Shown: positions 27,306 to 37,235, counted from the stretch's first letter. The stretch: 64,000 bases of DNA from Allopontixanthobacter sediminis (GCF_009828115.1 NZ_WTYL01000002.1:682001-746000); one strand, 5' to 3'. Notes: generated by a model not told the origin, from the letters alone. Numbers and translations: made by a program.

Positions 27306-29030
27306 TTAGTTTCGCGTGACGTTGCAATCGAGCAATGCCCGCATTTTGGGGCTATCTTTTAGGGGGGCGTCGTAGCTGGCCTTTGCTCCCCAGCTTCCCC
27401 AGCGCGTACCTTGCCGCCCGACACTGTTGAAATGAGAAAGCAGCGTGCAACCTAGGTCGCGATTTAGCCTTAAAAGTTCAACGTAGAGATCATACATTTC
27501 TGGGTGCGTCTGGGCTGCCGCCAATGCCGGGCTGTACGGCAATTCGATTTGGTCTTTCGCCTGAATGTGCTGCCCCGCTTCGTAAGCAACATAAGTGAGG
27601 CCGTGTTGTTTACCGAATGCGATCGTCTGCGCCAAGCTCCCGCTCGACCTTAGCGACTGAATTACGGCTTTAATATCATTGATGACCATTTCCGGTGTCA
27701 GATCTTTACCTTGCGCCGACCATTTCTCGTATATAGCATTATCTGGGCCGACATAAGACGCCGGGGAAACGGCATCAGCACCGCCATGGTCCAGACACCA
27801 CTGGATTGTGCGTTTAGATGCATCGAACCAAGCGGCTTGAACTGCGCAAACGCGAGTTAATCGCCTTTGCGCATTGCCCGACCATTCTCGCTCCCAAATC
27901 GAAAATGTTCGTCGGAACAGAGCGCCGATCCGCTCAGGATGGCCCACACCTTCCAATTTCTTATCATCTTTCCAGGCATTTCCGCCATTCATCTCGACGA
28001 TCGCGCCGGCCAAGGGAGACCGGAGCATCCACCCTGCTTGATGGAAGCCCCAATTCCAGACTTCGTTTGAATATTCGAGATAGACTTTAAGGCCGGGGTC
28101 GAGCGTTTCTCTAACCAGCCGCGCGAACTTGGCTATATAGTCATCTGTTGCGCGATGGGGAATGCAAAACCATGGATCGGTTTTGAGCGTGTTGCAGAGC
28201 TGGACCATCAGCTCGATCGACACGCCCCCGGAGAACTTCATTTCAAAGGGCGTTGGAGCTGGGCCATACGTCGCCTCGGGGTCCCCACTTTTGCCGACCA
28301 TAGTATAAAAGGTTGGCCGCTTTCGGGTTTCCCAGTTTTCTTCGAGCGAATTGTTTGTTTGTCCCCACTCCATAAATCTAAGGCAATGAAATGGCCTACA
28401 AAATTCGAGAAACTCTGGCAAAAACGGAGATTCATTGAGATCAATTGTTTCATCATATTCTCGTACAAGGCGAATATTTCTGATGTGATTCCCCAAAACA
28501 GAGCGCTTTATGACTAAGCCTTCGTACGATTGCGAATTTTGGGACATTTTCAATTTCAAGCGGCCAGGCTTTCGTGAAATTACCTTGGTCGCTGCAACTC
28601 CATCAATGTCACCTTCGCCATCATAAAGAAGAATGTAGTTACCTGGTTCTCGGCAATTTGGGAGATAAGTGAAGACGGTTTGCGGTTCACTCGAATCTGG
28701 CGAGGCAACTGGTACTTGTAGCGGATATCCGTCCCTATCGAACTGAAATGAGCCTTGCAGCTTGGTATCGTGTGGGCCCGATCTGATGAGATTCCGAGTG
28801 AGCCAAGGACGTGCGCCAAGAAAAAGGTTTCTGAATGGAAAACCTGGCTCCCAATCAGCGATGGGGGCAAGGTTCATTCCAATAGGGATTTTGGGAAACG
28901 TGTTGCTGCGCGCTACGTGCTCAGTTGCGGCTATTGATCTATTCGAATCCCAGAAGCTAGCAAGGCCGCCGGACAACACCCCTACACCAGACACCGAGGC
29001 GATCAGCAATGGACGACGACCTATCGTCAT
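27306..29030 (-). CDS. Tat-exported glycoside-hydrolase-like protein
   Basis: 574 residues. The N-terminus (GRRPLLIASVSGVGVL) has the twin-arginine and hydrophobic pattern of a Tat signal peptide. The rest resembles large bacterial proteins annotated as cellulose-binding or TIM-barrel hydrolase-like. VYLEYSNEVWNWGFHQ (near 320) contains an Asn-Glu pair like the acid/base of clan A glycosidases, and VAYEAGQHI (near 490) offers a second Glu. Divergent from the GT4 gene, upstream of the polymerase-like gene. Trimming or release of the polymer is inferred; substrate unknown. Confidence 0.65.
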   Translation of the reverse strand: MTIGRRPLLIASVSGVGVLSGGLASFWDSNRSIAATEHVARSNTFPKIPIGMNLAPIADWEPGFPFRNLFLGARPWLTRNLIRSGPHDTKLQGSFQFDRDGYPLQVPVASPDSSEPQTVFTYLPNCREPGNYILLYDGEGDIDGVAATKVISRKPGRLKLKMSQNSQSYEGLVIKRSVLGNHIRNIRLVREYDETIDLNESPFLPEFLEFCRPFHCLRFMEWGQTNNSLEENWETRKRPTFYTMVGKSGDPEATYGPAPTPFEMKFSGGVSIELMVQLCNTLKTDPWFCIPHRATDDYIAKFARLVRETLDPGLKVYLEYSNEVWNWGFHQAGWMLRSPLAGAIVEMNGGNAWKDDKKLEGVGHPERIGALFRRTFSIWEREWSGNAQRRLTRVCAVQAAWFDASKRTIQWCLDHGGADAVSPASYVGPDNAIYEKWSAQGKDLTPEMVINDIKAVIQSLRSSGSLAQTIAFGKQHGLTYVAYEAGQHIQAKDQIELPYSPALAAAQTHPEMYDLYVELLRLNRDLGCTLLSHFNSVGRQGTRWGSWGAKASYDAPLKDSPKMRALLDCNVTRN

Positions 29031-29519
29031 GATTTCATCTTTCGGGTAAAGTGAGGTGCATCGTGGATCGGGCTATGCGCTCGGAGGTCATGTACGGCAA
29101 TACGGGATTTTGGCGCAACCAATTCCTCCGAGATAAGTTGAGCAAACTAGAATTTCGACTGAGGCTGCTGAGGGGAATACGGTCGAACGGGCCCCTATGT
29201 AACGGCTAAATTACTTTGAAGCCAACGGATAGGTCGGACATCTGGGCCCATAAATTGCGGATGGCACCTAAACTTCTACTCGCTGTCGATGTCACTCTGA
29301 TAGAGGAAGTCCGCGTGGCATCGGATCACGGGCGGCCATAGGGGGTGCGCTCGCTGTATGCCTCGATATTGCAAGCACTTAACCCCTTTTCTAAATCATT
29401 AAGAGCCTTCTTACTGTATCGGAAAAAATTCCTGCCATTTGAGGGACTTTTTTGCGCCTTCACTATTTCCCTAGCATGGGATAGCAGTGATTTATGAGCT
29501 ACCTTAAACGACTGAATTG
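29031..29519. other. Divergent intergenic region, 489 nt
   Basis: Separates the minus-strand glycosidase-like/polymerase genes from the plus-strand GT4 gene and must hold both promoters. No ORF, RNA gene or repeat was recognised, and no -35/-10 pair stands out. Confidence 0.45.
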
Positions 29520-30800
29520 ATGTCTCTTACTCCGGATCCTGCCATTCTTATAGTGGCCCCAAATGCTTCTTCCGCCTTGGGAGGCGAGGCGTTCCTTCCG
29601 CTAATCTACTTTAGATCTTTGCGTAAGCGCGGCTACCCAGCACAACTGATCGCTCATGATCGCAATCGCGCAAACCTGCAAAGGGTCCTCGGAAACGACA
29701 TTCAATACGTCCATTTCATCGCAGACACCTTTTGGCATCGCGCTATCTGGCGAATTGGAGGATTCTTTCCTACGTCGCTGCGGACTAATTTTTTTGGCGT
29801 AGCAATAAATTTGGTGAACGAGATCTATGTGGGCAAACTCGTCAGGCAATTGGTCGATGCTGGCAACGTCAATTTAATTCATCAACCGATACCAGTCTCT
29901 CCGAAGGCGCCGTCAAGCCTGCACGGACTTGGGGTGCCTGTGGTGATCGGGCCGATGAATGGGGGCATGACTTATCCGTCAGGATACGAAGATCTTGAGA
30001 GTGCTCTTTCCCGCAGATTTACCGCGGCAGCCAGGGTCGCTGCAGTATTCGTTAATCGGATCATACCAGGTAAGCGGAAAGCAGCAGTATTATTAGTAGC
30101 GAACGCGCGCACGCGAGCTGCTCTACCAGTGATCGATCACCCGCGTTTAGTTACATTAGTGGAGAATGGCGTTGATCTCTCTATTTGGCGCACAGAAGTT
30201 CGACACCAAGTTCGGTTATCCAACGATCCGTTCCGGCTCGCTTTCGTAGGCCGCCTAATTGCCTTGAAAGCCGTTGATCTAACGCTTCACGCATTGCTGC
30301 TTGCGCGTTCCAATGGGATCGACGCGAGACTGTCAATTGTGGGTGAGGGGGAGGAGATGGAAACCTTGAAAGCCTTGGTCGGAGCGCTGAGTTTGAACGA
30401 CGCCGTTGATTTCCACGGCTTTTTATCCCAGCCGGAATGCGCTAAAGTGCTATCTAACGCTGATGCATTGATCCTCAATTCCGTCCACGAATGTGGCGGT
30501 GCGGTCGTGCTTGAGGCTATGGGGTTGGGCTTGCCCGTCATTGCATCAAATTGGGGAGGCCCGGCCGACTATGTTGATTCGTCCTGCGGTATATTAGTCT
30601 CACCAATTCCCCGTGCCGATTTTGCAGCTAACCTTGCAAAGGCGATCGGGAAACTTGCCAGCGACCCTACACTTGCTCGTAATATGGGGCGTTCGGGCCG
30701 GCAAAAGGTTGAAGAGCATTTTGATTGGGAGAAAAAAATCGATCGAATGCTGCTAATTTACCAAGACGCTTTATTGCAAGCGGCAGGCGTTTCTGCCTAA
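29520..30800 (+). CDS. GT4-type glycosyltransferase
   Basis: 426 residues from the ATG at 29520 (a TTG immediately precedes it). GT-B fold: N-terminal acceptor domain to about residue 190, then the donor domain with FRLAFVGRLIALKAVDL and the E-x7-E type motif HECGGAVVLEAMGLGLP, which binds the nucleotide-sugar phosphate, ending in a C-terminal helix. Cytosolic face of the membrane; adds one sugar to the growing lipid-linked unit. Downstream sequence is IS debris. Donor not identifiable. Confidence 0.9.
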   Translation: MSLTPDPAILIVAPNASSALGGEAFLPLIYFRSLRKRGYPAQLIAHDRNRANLQRVLGNDIQYVHFIADTFWHRAIWRIGGFFPTSLRTNFFGVAINLVNEIYVGKLVRQLVDAGNVNLIHQPIPVSPKAPSSLHGLGVPVVIGPMNGGMTYPSGYEDLESALSRRFTAAARVAAVFVNRIIPGKRKAAVLLVANARTRAALPVIDHPRLVTLVENGVDLSIWRTEVRHQVRLSNDPFRLAFVGRLIALKAVDLTLHALLLARSNGIDARLSIVGEGEEMETLKALVGALSLNDAVDFHGFLSQPECAKVLSNADALILNSVHECGGAVVLEAMGLGLPVIASNWGGPADYVDSSCGILVSPIPRADFAANLAKAIGKLASDPTLARNMGRSGRQKVEEHFDWEKKIDRMLLIYQDALLQAAGVSA

Positions 30801-30990
30801 GGTGACGAAGTGGAGAGCTCGTATCAAGCAAAGTGTGTCAAGGTGCAGCCGTTGTTGGTCCATCTGTGTACGGCCCCGCTGCGCAAGAGTTTTTCTGTAG
30901 GTGAACATATCGGTCGGGTGAATCCATTTGTTCGGTCTGTTCGCACAGTACCGTATGGCTGATGGCCCTAATGAAGCCCGTAGGTTGGCC

Positions 30991-31290
30991 CTAACCTGAC
31001 CCCTGAGCTTTCCACCAACTGGGGTTAGCGTCGAGCCGTCTTTTCACGCATGAGCGCGGTCGAAGCAAGGGCTGCGTTGCGGAGTCCGCAGGGCGTAGCG
31101 AAGCAAGCCATTGCTTATTCAGTTCGGCGGCGACGGCCGCCTGGGTTGCGTAGCCAAGGGCGGAGTGCGGTCTCTCCCCGGTTGTAATCTTCCACCCAGC
31201 CGGCGATCTCGACCCGGTCATGCACCAGGCTGAGCAACAGCGTCTCGTTCAGCAATTCATCGCGCATCCGACCGTTGAAGCTTTTATCCG
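30991..31290 (-). pseudogene. IS3-family OrfB (DDE transposase) C-terminal relic
   Basis: Read on the minus strand: SFNGRMRDELLNETLL, WVEDYNRGE in one frame, then RPHSALGYATQ and a tail to the stop at 30991 in another. This is the catalytic Glu region and C-terminus of IS3 OrfB, broken by a frameshift near 31180. The sequence at the stop (CCTGACCCCTGAG) resembles an IS3 terminal repeat. Confidence 0.75.
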
Positions 31291-31329
31291 TAAGGCAATG
31301 ATGACCTCGGCCGCTCAGAGCGATGAACG

Positions 31330-31760
31330 CCAACTGGCTCATGTGATCGATACGAACAACACGGCCGGTGATGTGTGGGCCGATACCGCCTATCGCTCGA
31401 AGAAGAACGAGCGGTGGCTGGCGCGAAAAATGCTCAAGAGCCGCATCCATCACCGTAAGCCCAAGGGCAAAGCCTTGCCCGAGAGAACGGCCAGAGCCAA
31501 TGCGGAAAAATCAGCAGTGCGGGGCCCGGGTCGAGCATGTGTACTCGCATCAGAAGAACCGCTACGGACTTTTTATCCGCACCATTGGACTCGCGCGTGC
31601 CGAGGCCAAACTCACACTTGCTAACTTCGCCTACAATTTTGACCGGCTGATCTTCCATGAACGACGCGCGGCAACGGGATACCCGCGTCTGAAATCCAAC
31701 AATTGCGCTGAAAAGCCGAAAGGAACCATCACAGAACAGCCCATCGGCGCGCTCAAATGA
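31330..31760 (+). pseudogene. IS5-family transposase C-terminal relic (frameshifted)
   Basis: GDVWADTAYRSKKNERWLA and KPKGKALPERTARANAEKS in one frame continue, after a shift near 31510, as ARVEHVYSHQKNRYGLFIRT and LANFAYNFDRLIFHERR. This is the conserved C-terminal half of IS5 DDE transposases. It abuts the IS3 relic head to head, so one element probably inserted next to or into the other. Confidence 0.78.
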
Positions 31761-31955
31761 CACCTCGCACGCCGCCCCAAGCGACAAGGCCAATCACGCC
31801 ACCAAAACCATGGTTGTTGCGGGTGTCCAGCTCCAGCCAAGCTACAAACTGACGACCTGATCGGAACAGTGATGCATCTACTATGACCGCTACAAGGACA
31901 CTTGAGGCAATTGAGCCACTGTACTGGATCGTCAATCGTTCCTGGCTGCGTTGAC

Positions 31956-32696
31956 TTATCCTAACAATACCTTTTTCTTAAAAGCCTCTGACGAGGATTC
32001 ATAGAAGGCTTTCACAAAAATACGGAGCGATTGCGGTGTATAATTACTATCATCTTCGAGCGCAGAAACTCGGAATAGCAATCCATCCGGAAACCCGACA
32101 AGAAGGGTCTTCTTGGCCATAGTCAACCGCTGCTCCGACCAGCCCACCGGAAACTCATCGCCGACTCTCACCCAATATAAAATTCTTTCCCTGAGGCCGC
32201 CTCTATCCGCAACTAGTTCTCGGGCGTCAATCTTTCCCGATCCGAATTCGATCACGGCTGATTCCGCAGCCAAAATCGGATATCCTGCGACGGGATAACA
32301 GACCTCGGGCCGATGGACTTGGACATCATTTTCCTGAACGCTACTGTAAGCAATTAGCATCATAATCGACGGCAAACCGGGCCCTTCATAGATACGGGTC
32401 TCCAAGTTTTCGTAGAGTTTTGCTTCTAAATCGTCTTCCGCAGGAAGGACTACTTCGTTACTCTTGCGTGACGTCCATCCGCCTACTTTCGCTGGTATTA
32501 AACCTTGAAACTCCCTTTCCGGAATGGCTGCTGCCTTTGCTCGGGGGGCCACTAAGTGCGAAAATACCGCGCCGCCGACGAGGCTCAGGCCAACCAAAAG
32601 GCTCCGGCGATCGATCACCGGAGTTCCATCCGCTTCAATTGCGGCCGAAGGGGTCTCGTCTAGTTTCATCACATCTTCTAATTTGAGCATTGCCAT
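31956..32696 (-). CDS. EpsI-family exosortase-associated protein
   Basis: 246 residues. A cytosolic N-terminus of about 30 residues precedes a hydrophobic anchor (about 32-48), and the body is periplasmic. EpsI signature HRPEVCYPVAGYP (Cys in a conserved motif), with GGW and KLYEN upstream. EpsI domains are often fused to exosortases or encoded next to them; here it is a separate protein presumed to work with XrtV (18743-19630). An IS5 relic ends about 200 nt from its 3' end, which may explain the separation. It is divergent from the GT4 gene that follows. Confidence 0.85.
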   Translation of the reverse strand: MAMLKLEDVMKLDETPSAAIEADGTPVIDRRSLLVGLSLVGGAVFSHLVAPRAKAAAIPEREFQGLIPAKVGGWTSRKSNEVVLPAEDDLEAKLYENLETRIYEGPGLPSIMMLIAYSSVQENDVQVHRPEVCYPVAGYPILAAESAVIEFGSGKIDARELVADRGGLRERILYWVRVGDEFPVGWSEQRLTMAKKTLLVGFPDGLLFRVSALEDDSNYTPQSLRIFVKAFYESSSEAFKKKVLLG

Positions 32697-32811
32697 ACGC
32701 GGCGTTTCTCTAACTCGCCAACGAAATGTTCGTTAGGGAAATCAGCCTAGGCTTGCAAAGGCGTCCTAACCGGTTAGTCGACGGATGCTTCTGTCATTCG
32801 AGGATCCAGCG

Positions 32812-34029
32812 GTGAAGATTGCTTACCTGATAAACCGCTATCCCGCTGTGAGCCACAGTTTTATCCGGCGTGAAATTGAAGCAATTGAAGCGGAAGGGGC
32901 CGAAGTTTACCGCTTTTCGGTTCGCCGCGCTGATGTCGAAAATTTGCCGGACAAGCTGGACCAAGCCGAGTTTGATAAAACAGCGGTAATCTTGAGCATG
33001 CGAATCCATTTCGTCTTATTCGACGTAGCGCGCATTATTGTTGTGCATCCCATCAACAGCTTGGCGGCCATTAGGATAGCCTTCGCGAAAGCTAATTGGA
33101 AACCCACTACTCTCGTCCGCAGAGTCGCCTATTTCGCGGAAGCCGCAAATCTTGCACTGCGTATGAGAGCTGATCGAATTGACCATTTACACGCTCATTT
33201 TGGGACCAACCCGGCAATGGTCGCTCGAATTGCCAGCAGGCTTTCGGGGGTTCCATTCAGCTTCACGGTTCATGGCCCTGACGAGTTCGACTTGCCAGAA
33301 GCACTCGACCTCCGTGGGAAGATTGCCGATGCTGTTTTTTGCGTCGCAATCAGCGACTACGGCCGCAGCCAACTAATGCGCTGGAGCTCTTTGGTCGATT
33401 GGAGCAAAATCGAAGTCGTTCGCTGCGGGGTCGATGCTAGCTTTTTTGTTGACCGCATTTCGACGCCGTTCCCAGATGTCCCGCATCTTTGTGCTGTCGC
33501 TCGGCTCAGCGCGCAGAAAGGCATCCCGCTATTGATCGAGGCCGCTGCTCGTCTGAATCGTGAGGGAAAATCGTTTCGGCTCACTCTCGTTGGCGATGGG
33601 GAGATGCGGAAAGAAGTCGAAGCACTGATTGATCGTTACGATCTGCACGATGTTGTAGAAATCGCGGGATGGTCGAATTCAGAAACGGTTATTAATCATC
33701 TCCTCAAATCTAGAGCCATGGTGTTGCCAAGCTTTGCCGAGGGCCTTCCGGTGGTGATCATGGAAGCCTTGGCGCTTGGACGCCCCGTCGTCGTGACTGC
33801 GATCGCAGGGACGCCAGAGCTGGTCGATAAGAGCTGCGGATGGCTTATTCCCGCCGGATCAATCGATGCGCTCGTCGAGGCTATGAGTGCCGCGATCGAT
33901 GCGTCTGATGAAAAAATATCTCAAATGGGGAAGCTTGGGCGGGAGCGAGTCGCAGACCTGCATAATGCTCGCCTTAACGGTCAGCAACTTTATCGCTTGT
34001 TTCAAAATCATTGCCAGAGGCTAGGCTAG
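32812..34029 (+). CDS. GT4-type glycosyltransferase
   Basis: 405 residues from the GTG at 32812, preferred because AGGA stands 7 nt upstream and the protein then begins with the usual first strand (KIAYLINRYPAVSHSFIRREI). An ATG at 32785 is the alternative. GT-B fold: HLHAHFG in the N-domain, VARLSAQKGIPLLIEA at the donor domain, and SFAEGLPVVIMEALALGRPVV with the E-x7-E motif. Resembles colanic-acid-type transferases. One base separates its stop from the next start: a four-gene transferase operon. Confidence 0.91.
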   Translation: MKIAYLINRYPAVSHSFIRREIEAIEAEGAEVYRFSVRRADVENLPDKLDQAEFDKTAVILSMRIHFVLFDVARIIVVHPINSLAAIRIAFAKANWKPTTLVRRVAYFAEAANLALRMRADRIDHLHAHFGTNPAMVARIASRLSGVPFSFTVHGPDEFDLPEALDLRGKIADAVFCVAISDYGRSQLMRWSSLVDWSKIEVVRCGVDASFFVDRISTPFPDVPHLCAVARLSAQKGIPLLIEAAARLNREGKSFRLTLVGDGEMRKEVEALIDRYDLHDVVEIAGWSNSETVINHLLKSRAMVLPSFAEGLPVVIMEALALGRPVVVTAIAGTPELVDKSCGWLIPAGSIDALVEAMSAAIDASDEKISQMGKLGRERVADLHNARLNGQQLYRLFQNHCQRLG

Positions 34030-34030
34030 T

Positions 34031-35218
34031 ATGGTGGTCGTGCTTTGTTGGTTTGTCGCCTTACCCGTTATTATGGCCCTTTGCATATTTTCGGCCGAGA
34101 CGATTTTCGGCGCCGTACGACTGCGATCCGCGAAACTTTCAGGGGATTTTCCTGTAACGACGATCTTAATGCCTGCCCATAACGAAGCCGAGATACTTCA
34201 GGACACGCTCGAGAGGTTGGCGCCAACCTTGACAGAAGACGTGCAGATACTTGTGGTCGCGGATAATTGCAGTGACAGTACTGCGCAAATAGTGAAACGG
34301 TCGGGGTTCGCTGTGATTGAGCGGATGGATCCTATGAATAAGGGCAAGGGTTATGCTCTAGCCTGCGGCCGCGACCACCTAAAGTCATCGCCACCAGAGT
34401 GCATCATAATCCTCGACGCCGATTGCCAGATCGATGCCTTGTCCATTGAGGCGCTCGCTAAAACTTGCATCGCACGAAATTTGCCAATCCAAGCTAAATA
34501 TATCTTGAAGGCAGATCATTCGGCGCGGCCCAACGTGCAAATCTCAAATTTTGCTTTCTGGTTGAAAAATGTCGTGCGACAGCGAGGAGCATGCCGATTG
34601 GGCGGCCCGGCATTGCTCACCGGTAGCGGAATGGCATTCCCATGGACGATGTTTGAGAAAGCTCCACTCGACACGGCGAACATCGTCGAGGATTTAGCAC
34701 TAGGTATTCATCTATCGCAAACTGGTTACGCGCCAATTTTCCTCGAACAAGCGACCACTTTGAGTGCAGCAGCGGGCGAGTCGGCGACTTTCGGGCAGCG
34801 AACAAGGTGGGAGCATGGCTTTCTTGCCATGGCAAAATCGCACGGCCTTAGTTTGCTTGGAGAAGGAATCAGGAAGCGTAATAGAAAACTCTTCCAGCTG
34901 GGGCTCCATCTGCTTGTGCCGCCGTTAGCCTTTCTTATGCTCGCTGGCGTAGCAACTCTCATCTTGTTGGGGCTAATCATGGCAATGACAGGGTATTGGC
35001 TAGCATTCGCGGTAGTAGCCCTATGCTTAATTATAGCAGTTGTAGCAGTTTTACTAAATTGGATTATTGAAGGAAGGCAATGGCTCAGTTTCGCGGCACT
35101 TTTGCGACTACCTTTGTATCTCGCTTGGAAACTCCCCGTATATTGGCGCCTTGCCAAAGGTCATACGGCTGAGTGGAACCGGACAGAACGTCCTAATGAC
35201 GCGGGACATAAGCATTGA
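34031..35218 (+). CDS. GT2 glycosyltransferase with membrane helices
   Basis: 395 residues. One N-terminal helix (about 2-22), then a cytosolic GT-A domain with MPAHNEAEIL, DNCSD, ILDADCQ (DxD), ED and QRTRWEHG (QxxRW-like), then about three C-terminal helices (300-375). This is the architecture of cellulose-synthase-like / N-glycosyltransferase family 2 enzymes. Start ATG 1 nt after the preceding stop; its stop overlaps the next TTG start, so translation is coupled. Confidence 0.9.
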   Translation: MVVVLCWFVALPVIMALCIFSAETIFGAVRLRSAKLSGDFPVTTILMPAHNEAEILQDTLERLAPTLTEDVQILVVADNCSDSTAQIVKRSGFAVIERMDPMNKGKGYALACGRDHLKSSPPECIIILDADCQIDALSIEALAKTCIARNLPIQAKYILKADHSARPNVQISNFAFWLKNVVRQRGACRLGGPALLTGSGMAFPWTMFEKAPLDTANIVEDLALGIHLSQTGYAPIFLEQATTLSAAAGESATFGQRTRWEHGFLAMAKSHGLSLLGEGIRKRNRKLFQLGLHLLVPPLAFLMLAGVATLILLGLIMAMTGYWLAFAVVALCLIIAVVAVLLNWIIEGRQWLSFAALLRLPLYLAWKLPVYWRLAKGHTAEWNRTERPNDAGHKH

Positions 35219-36237
35219 CCAAAATTCTTGTCATCATTGTTAATTATCGGACCGCGGCATTGACTAAGAGATGTCTAAAGGCGGTCGCGAGGGAGCGAGA
35301 AACCGGGATAGATCTCTCTGCCATCCTGGTTGATGGCTGCTCCGATGACGGTTCGGTAAGCGAGCTTCGCACCTTTTTGAATACGTCGGGAATTGGACGC
35401 TGGACCGAACTACTACCTTTGGGGTTTAACGGGGGATTTGGCTGGGCGAACAATCAGGCGATCCTTCGCAATAGCAACCCGAAACCCTCCTACATTTACT
35501 TACTGAATCCTGATACGGAAATAGAGCCCGGTGCGATTGCAGCTCTTGCTCAGATTCTCGACGACAAAGACGAGGTCGGCGCAGTCGGCAGCCAGTTACT
35601 TGAGCCCGACGGTTCTCGTACTGCTTCGGCATTTAGCTTTCCGTCTGTTGCCAGCGAATTTGTAAGGGGCGCGCAAACCTTCGCCCTGAGCTGTCTGTTG
35701 GGCTTGAGACCTTTAGTAATAGAACTTGATAAAGCGGGTCCAGTGGATTGGGTTTCCGGCGCTAGCGTCATGCTACGGTTTGAAGCTCTGAATCGCATAG
35801 GCCTCTTTGACGATGGATTTTTTTTATACTTCGAGGAAGTTGAACTGATGCATCGACTAAAGAGATTTGGAAAAGACATTTGGTTTGAACCCCGTAGTCG
35901 GGTATTTCACATAGGCGGGGCGTCAACAGGGGTTGATGGGCTTCACTCGCGGCGACCTAAGCCAAGCTACTGGTTCCGGTCTAGACAACGATACTTTGCG
36001 CTAACTGGAGGGAGGTGGAAGGGATTTCTCGCGAACCTAGCTTGGCTTGCTGGTTTTTCTCTCGTTAGACTCCCTCGCTTAGCTTTGTCATCAAGTTACC
36101 GTTCGCGGGGGGTGCCAGGCGAATTTCTTGGCATGAAGAGAGCGGGCCTATGGCCGACCAATGCTGCTTGTCGCGCATCAGTCCAGACCGTTAAGTCGAC
36201 ACCCAACCGATTGCCGTTCTGGACCCAACAACAGTGA
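35215..36237 (+). CDS. GT2 glycosyltransferase, rhamnosyltransferase-like
   Basis: 340 residues, TTG start overlapping the previous stop. GT-A domain: VIIVNYRTAALTKRCL, LGFNGGFGWANNQA, LLNPDTE (DxD-like), and WVSGASVMLRFEALNRIGLFDDGFFLYFEEVEL with the catalytic Asp/Glu pair, then VFHIGGAS. This pattern is that of WbbL-type rhamnosyltransferases; with rfbA-D in the locus, dTDP-rhamnose is a reasonable donor but not proven. A C-terminal amphipathic segment suggests membrane association. Confidence 0.88.
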   Translation: MTKILVIIVNYRTAALTKRCLKAVARERETGIDLSAILVDGCSDDGSVSELRTFLNTSGIGRWTELLPLGFNGGFGWANNQAILRNSNPKPSYIYLLNPDTEIEPGAIAALAQILDDKDEVGAVGSQLLEPDGSRTASAFSFPSVASEFVRGAQTFALSCLLGLRPLVIELDKAGPVDWVSGASVMLRFEALNRIGLFDDGFFLYFEEVELMHRLKRFGKDIWFEPRSRVFHIGGASTGVDGLHSRRPKPSYWFRSRQRYFALTGGRWKGFLANLAWLAGFSLVRLPRLALSSSYRSRGVPGEFLGMKRAGLWPTNAACRASVQTVKSTPNRLPFWTQQQ

Positions 36238-37232
36238 ATTCAATATCAAAAGTCGGTGTAGTCGTCATTGGACGAAATGAAGGTGATCGACTCAAGGCAA
36301 GTCTCGCAAGTCTGCGGGACGCGCGAGCGCTAATTTATGTCGATTCCGGATCTAGTGACGGCAGCCTCAAACATGCGTTAGCTACAGGGGTAACCGCTAC
36401 CCCACTGTCCTCGGACCGCCCATTCACTGCCGCTCGCGCTCGCAATACAGGCATCATAGAATTGATGTCATTGCACAACGGTATTGATTATATCCAAACC
36501 GTCGATGGAGACTGCGTGATTTCCCCAGAATGGGTTGATATTGCTGCAGGTTTTCTTCAAGCCAATGAAAATGTGGCAACAGTTTTCGGAAGGCTAAGGG
36601 AGCAAAGGCCGAACGATAGCGTGTATAATCGCCTTTGCGATAACGAGTGGAACGTACCCCTTGGAGAGGCAGAAAGCTGCGGCGGAATCGCGATGCACCG
36701 CGTTGAAGCATTTTTGTCTGTTGGCGGGTTCAATGAGACTTTGATCGCGGGCGAGGAGCCTGATCTCTGTCTTCGCTTAAAAGCTCGGGGATGGTCAGTT
36801 TGGCGCATCGACGCTGAAATGGGTACGCATGACGCCGCAATTCTGAGGTTCGATCAATGGTGGCGTCGTTCAGTAAGGGCCGGTTTTGCGTATACCGAAC
36901 ACTTGTGGCGTCATCGGGGCGGAAGTTTGGCGGCTTGGAAACGGCAGACGGCACGATTCTTATTTTGGGGTCTAATCTGGCCGACCTTCATGGTCACCGC
37001 CCCGATTTTATTTTTTGGAATGGGCTGGCCGCTAAGCGGGACTATGTATCTCCTTATTCCCTATGTAATGCAATTTCTGCGGATTTGGCACAGGGGCAGA
37101 GCGCCGCAATCACCCGCGATACGATTGGCGGCATTGGCTGTAATAGGAAAATTCGCTGAAGCTCTGGGGGCCTTGAAATTTGGCACGACTTTGCTGCTAA
37201 ATAGAAGATCAAAGATCATCGAATACAAATGA
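36234..37232 (+). CDS. GT2 glycosyltransferase
   Basis: 332 residues, GTG start overlapping the previous stop by 4 nt. GT-A motifs: VVIGRNEGDRLKASL, YVDSGSSDGS, TVDGDC (DxD) and GGFNETLIAGEEPDLCLRL. Two or three hydrophobic helices near 245-285 would anchor the C-terminal part. Last of the four co-translated transferases (32812-37232). Donor unknown. Confidence 0.88.
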   Translation: MNSISKVGVVVIGRNEGDRLKASLASLRDARALIYVDSGSSDGSLKHALATGVTATPLSSDRPFTAARARNTGIIELMSLHNGIDYIQTVDGDCVISPEWVDIAAGFLQANENVATVFGRLREQRPNDSVYNRLCDNEWNVPLGEAESCGGIAMHRVEAFLSVGGFNETLIAGEEPDLCLRLKARGWSVWRIDAEMGTHDAAILRFDQWWRRSVRAGFAYTEHLWRHRGGSLAAWKRQTARFLFWGLIWPTFMVTAPILFFGMGWPLSGTMYLLIPYVMQFLRIWHRGRAPQSPAIRLAALAVIGKFAEALGALKFGTTLLLNRRSKIIEYK

Positions 37233-37235
37233 ATT

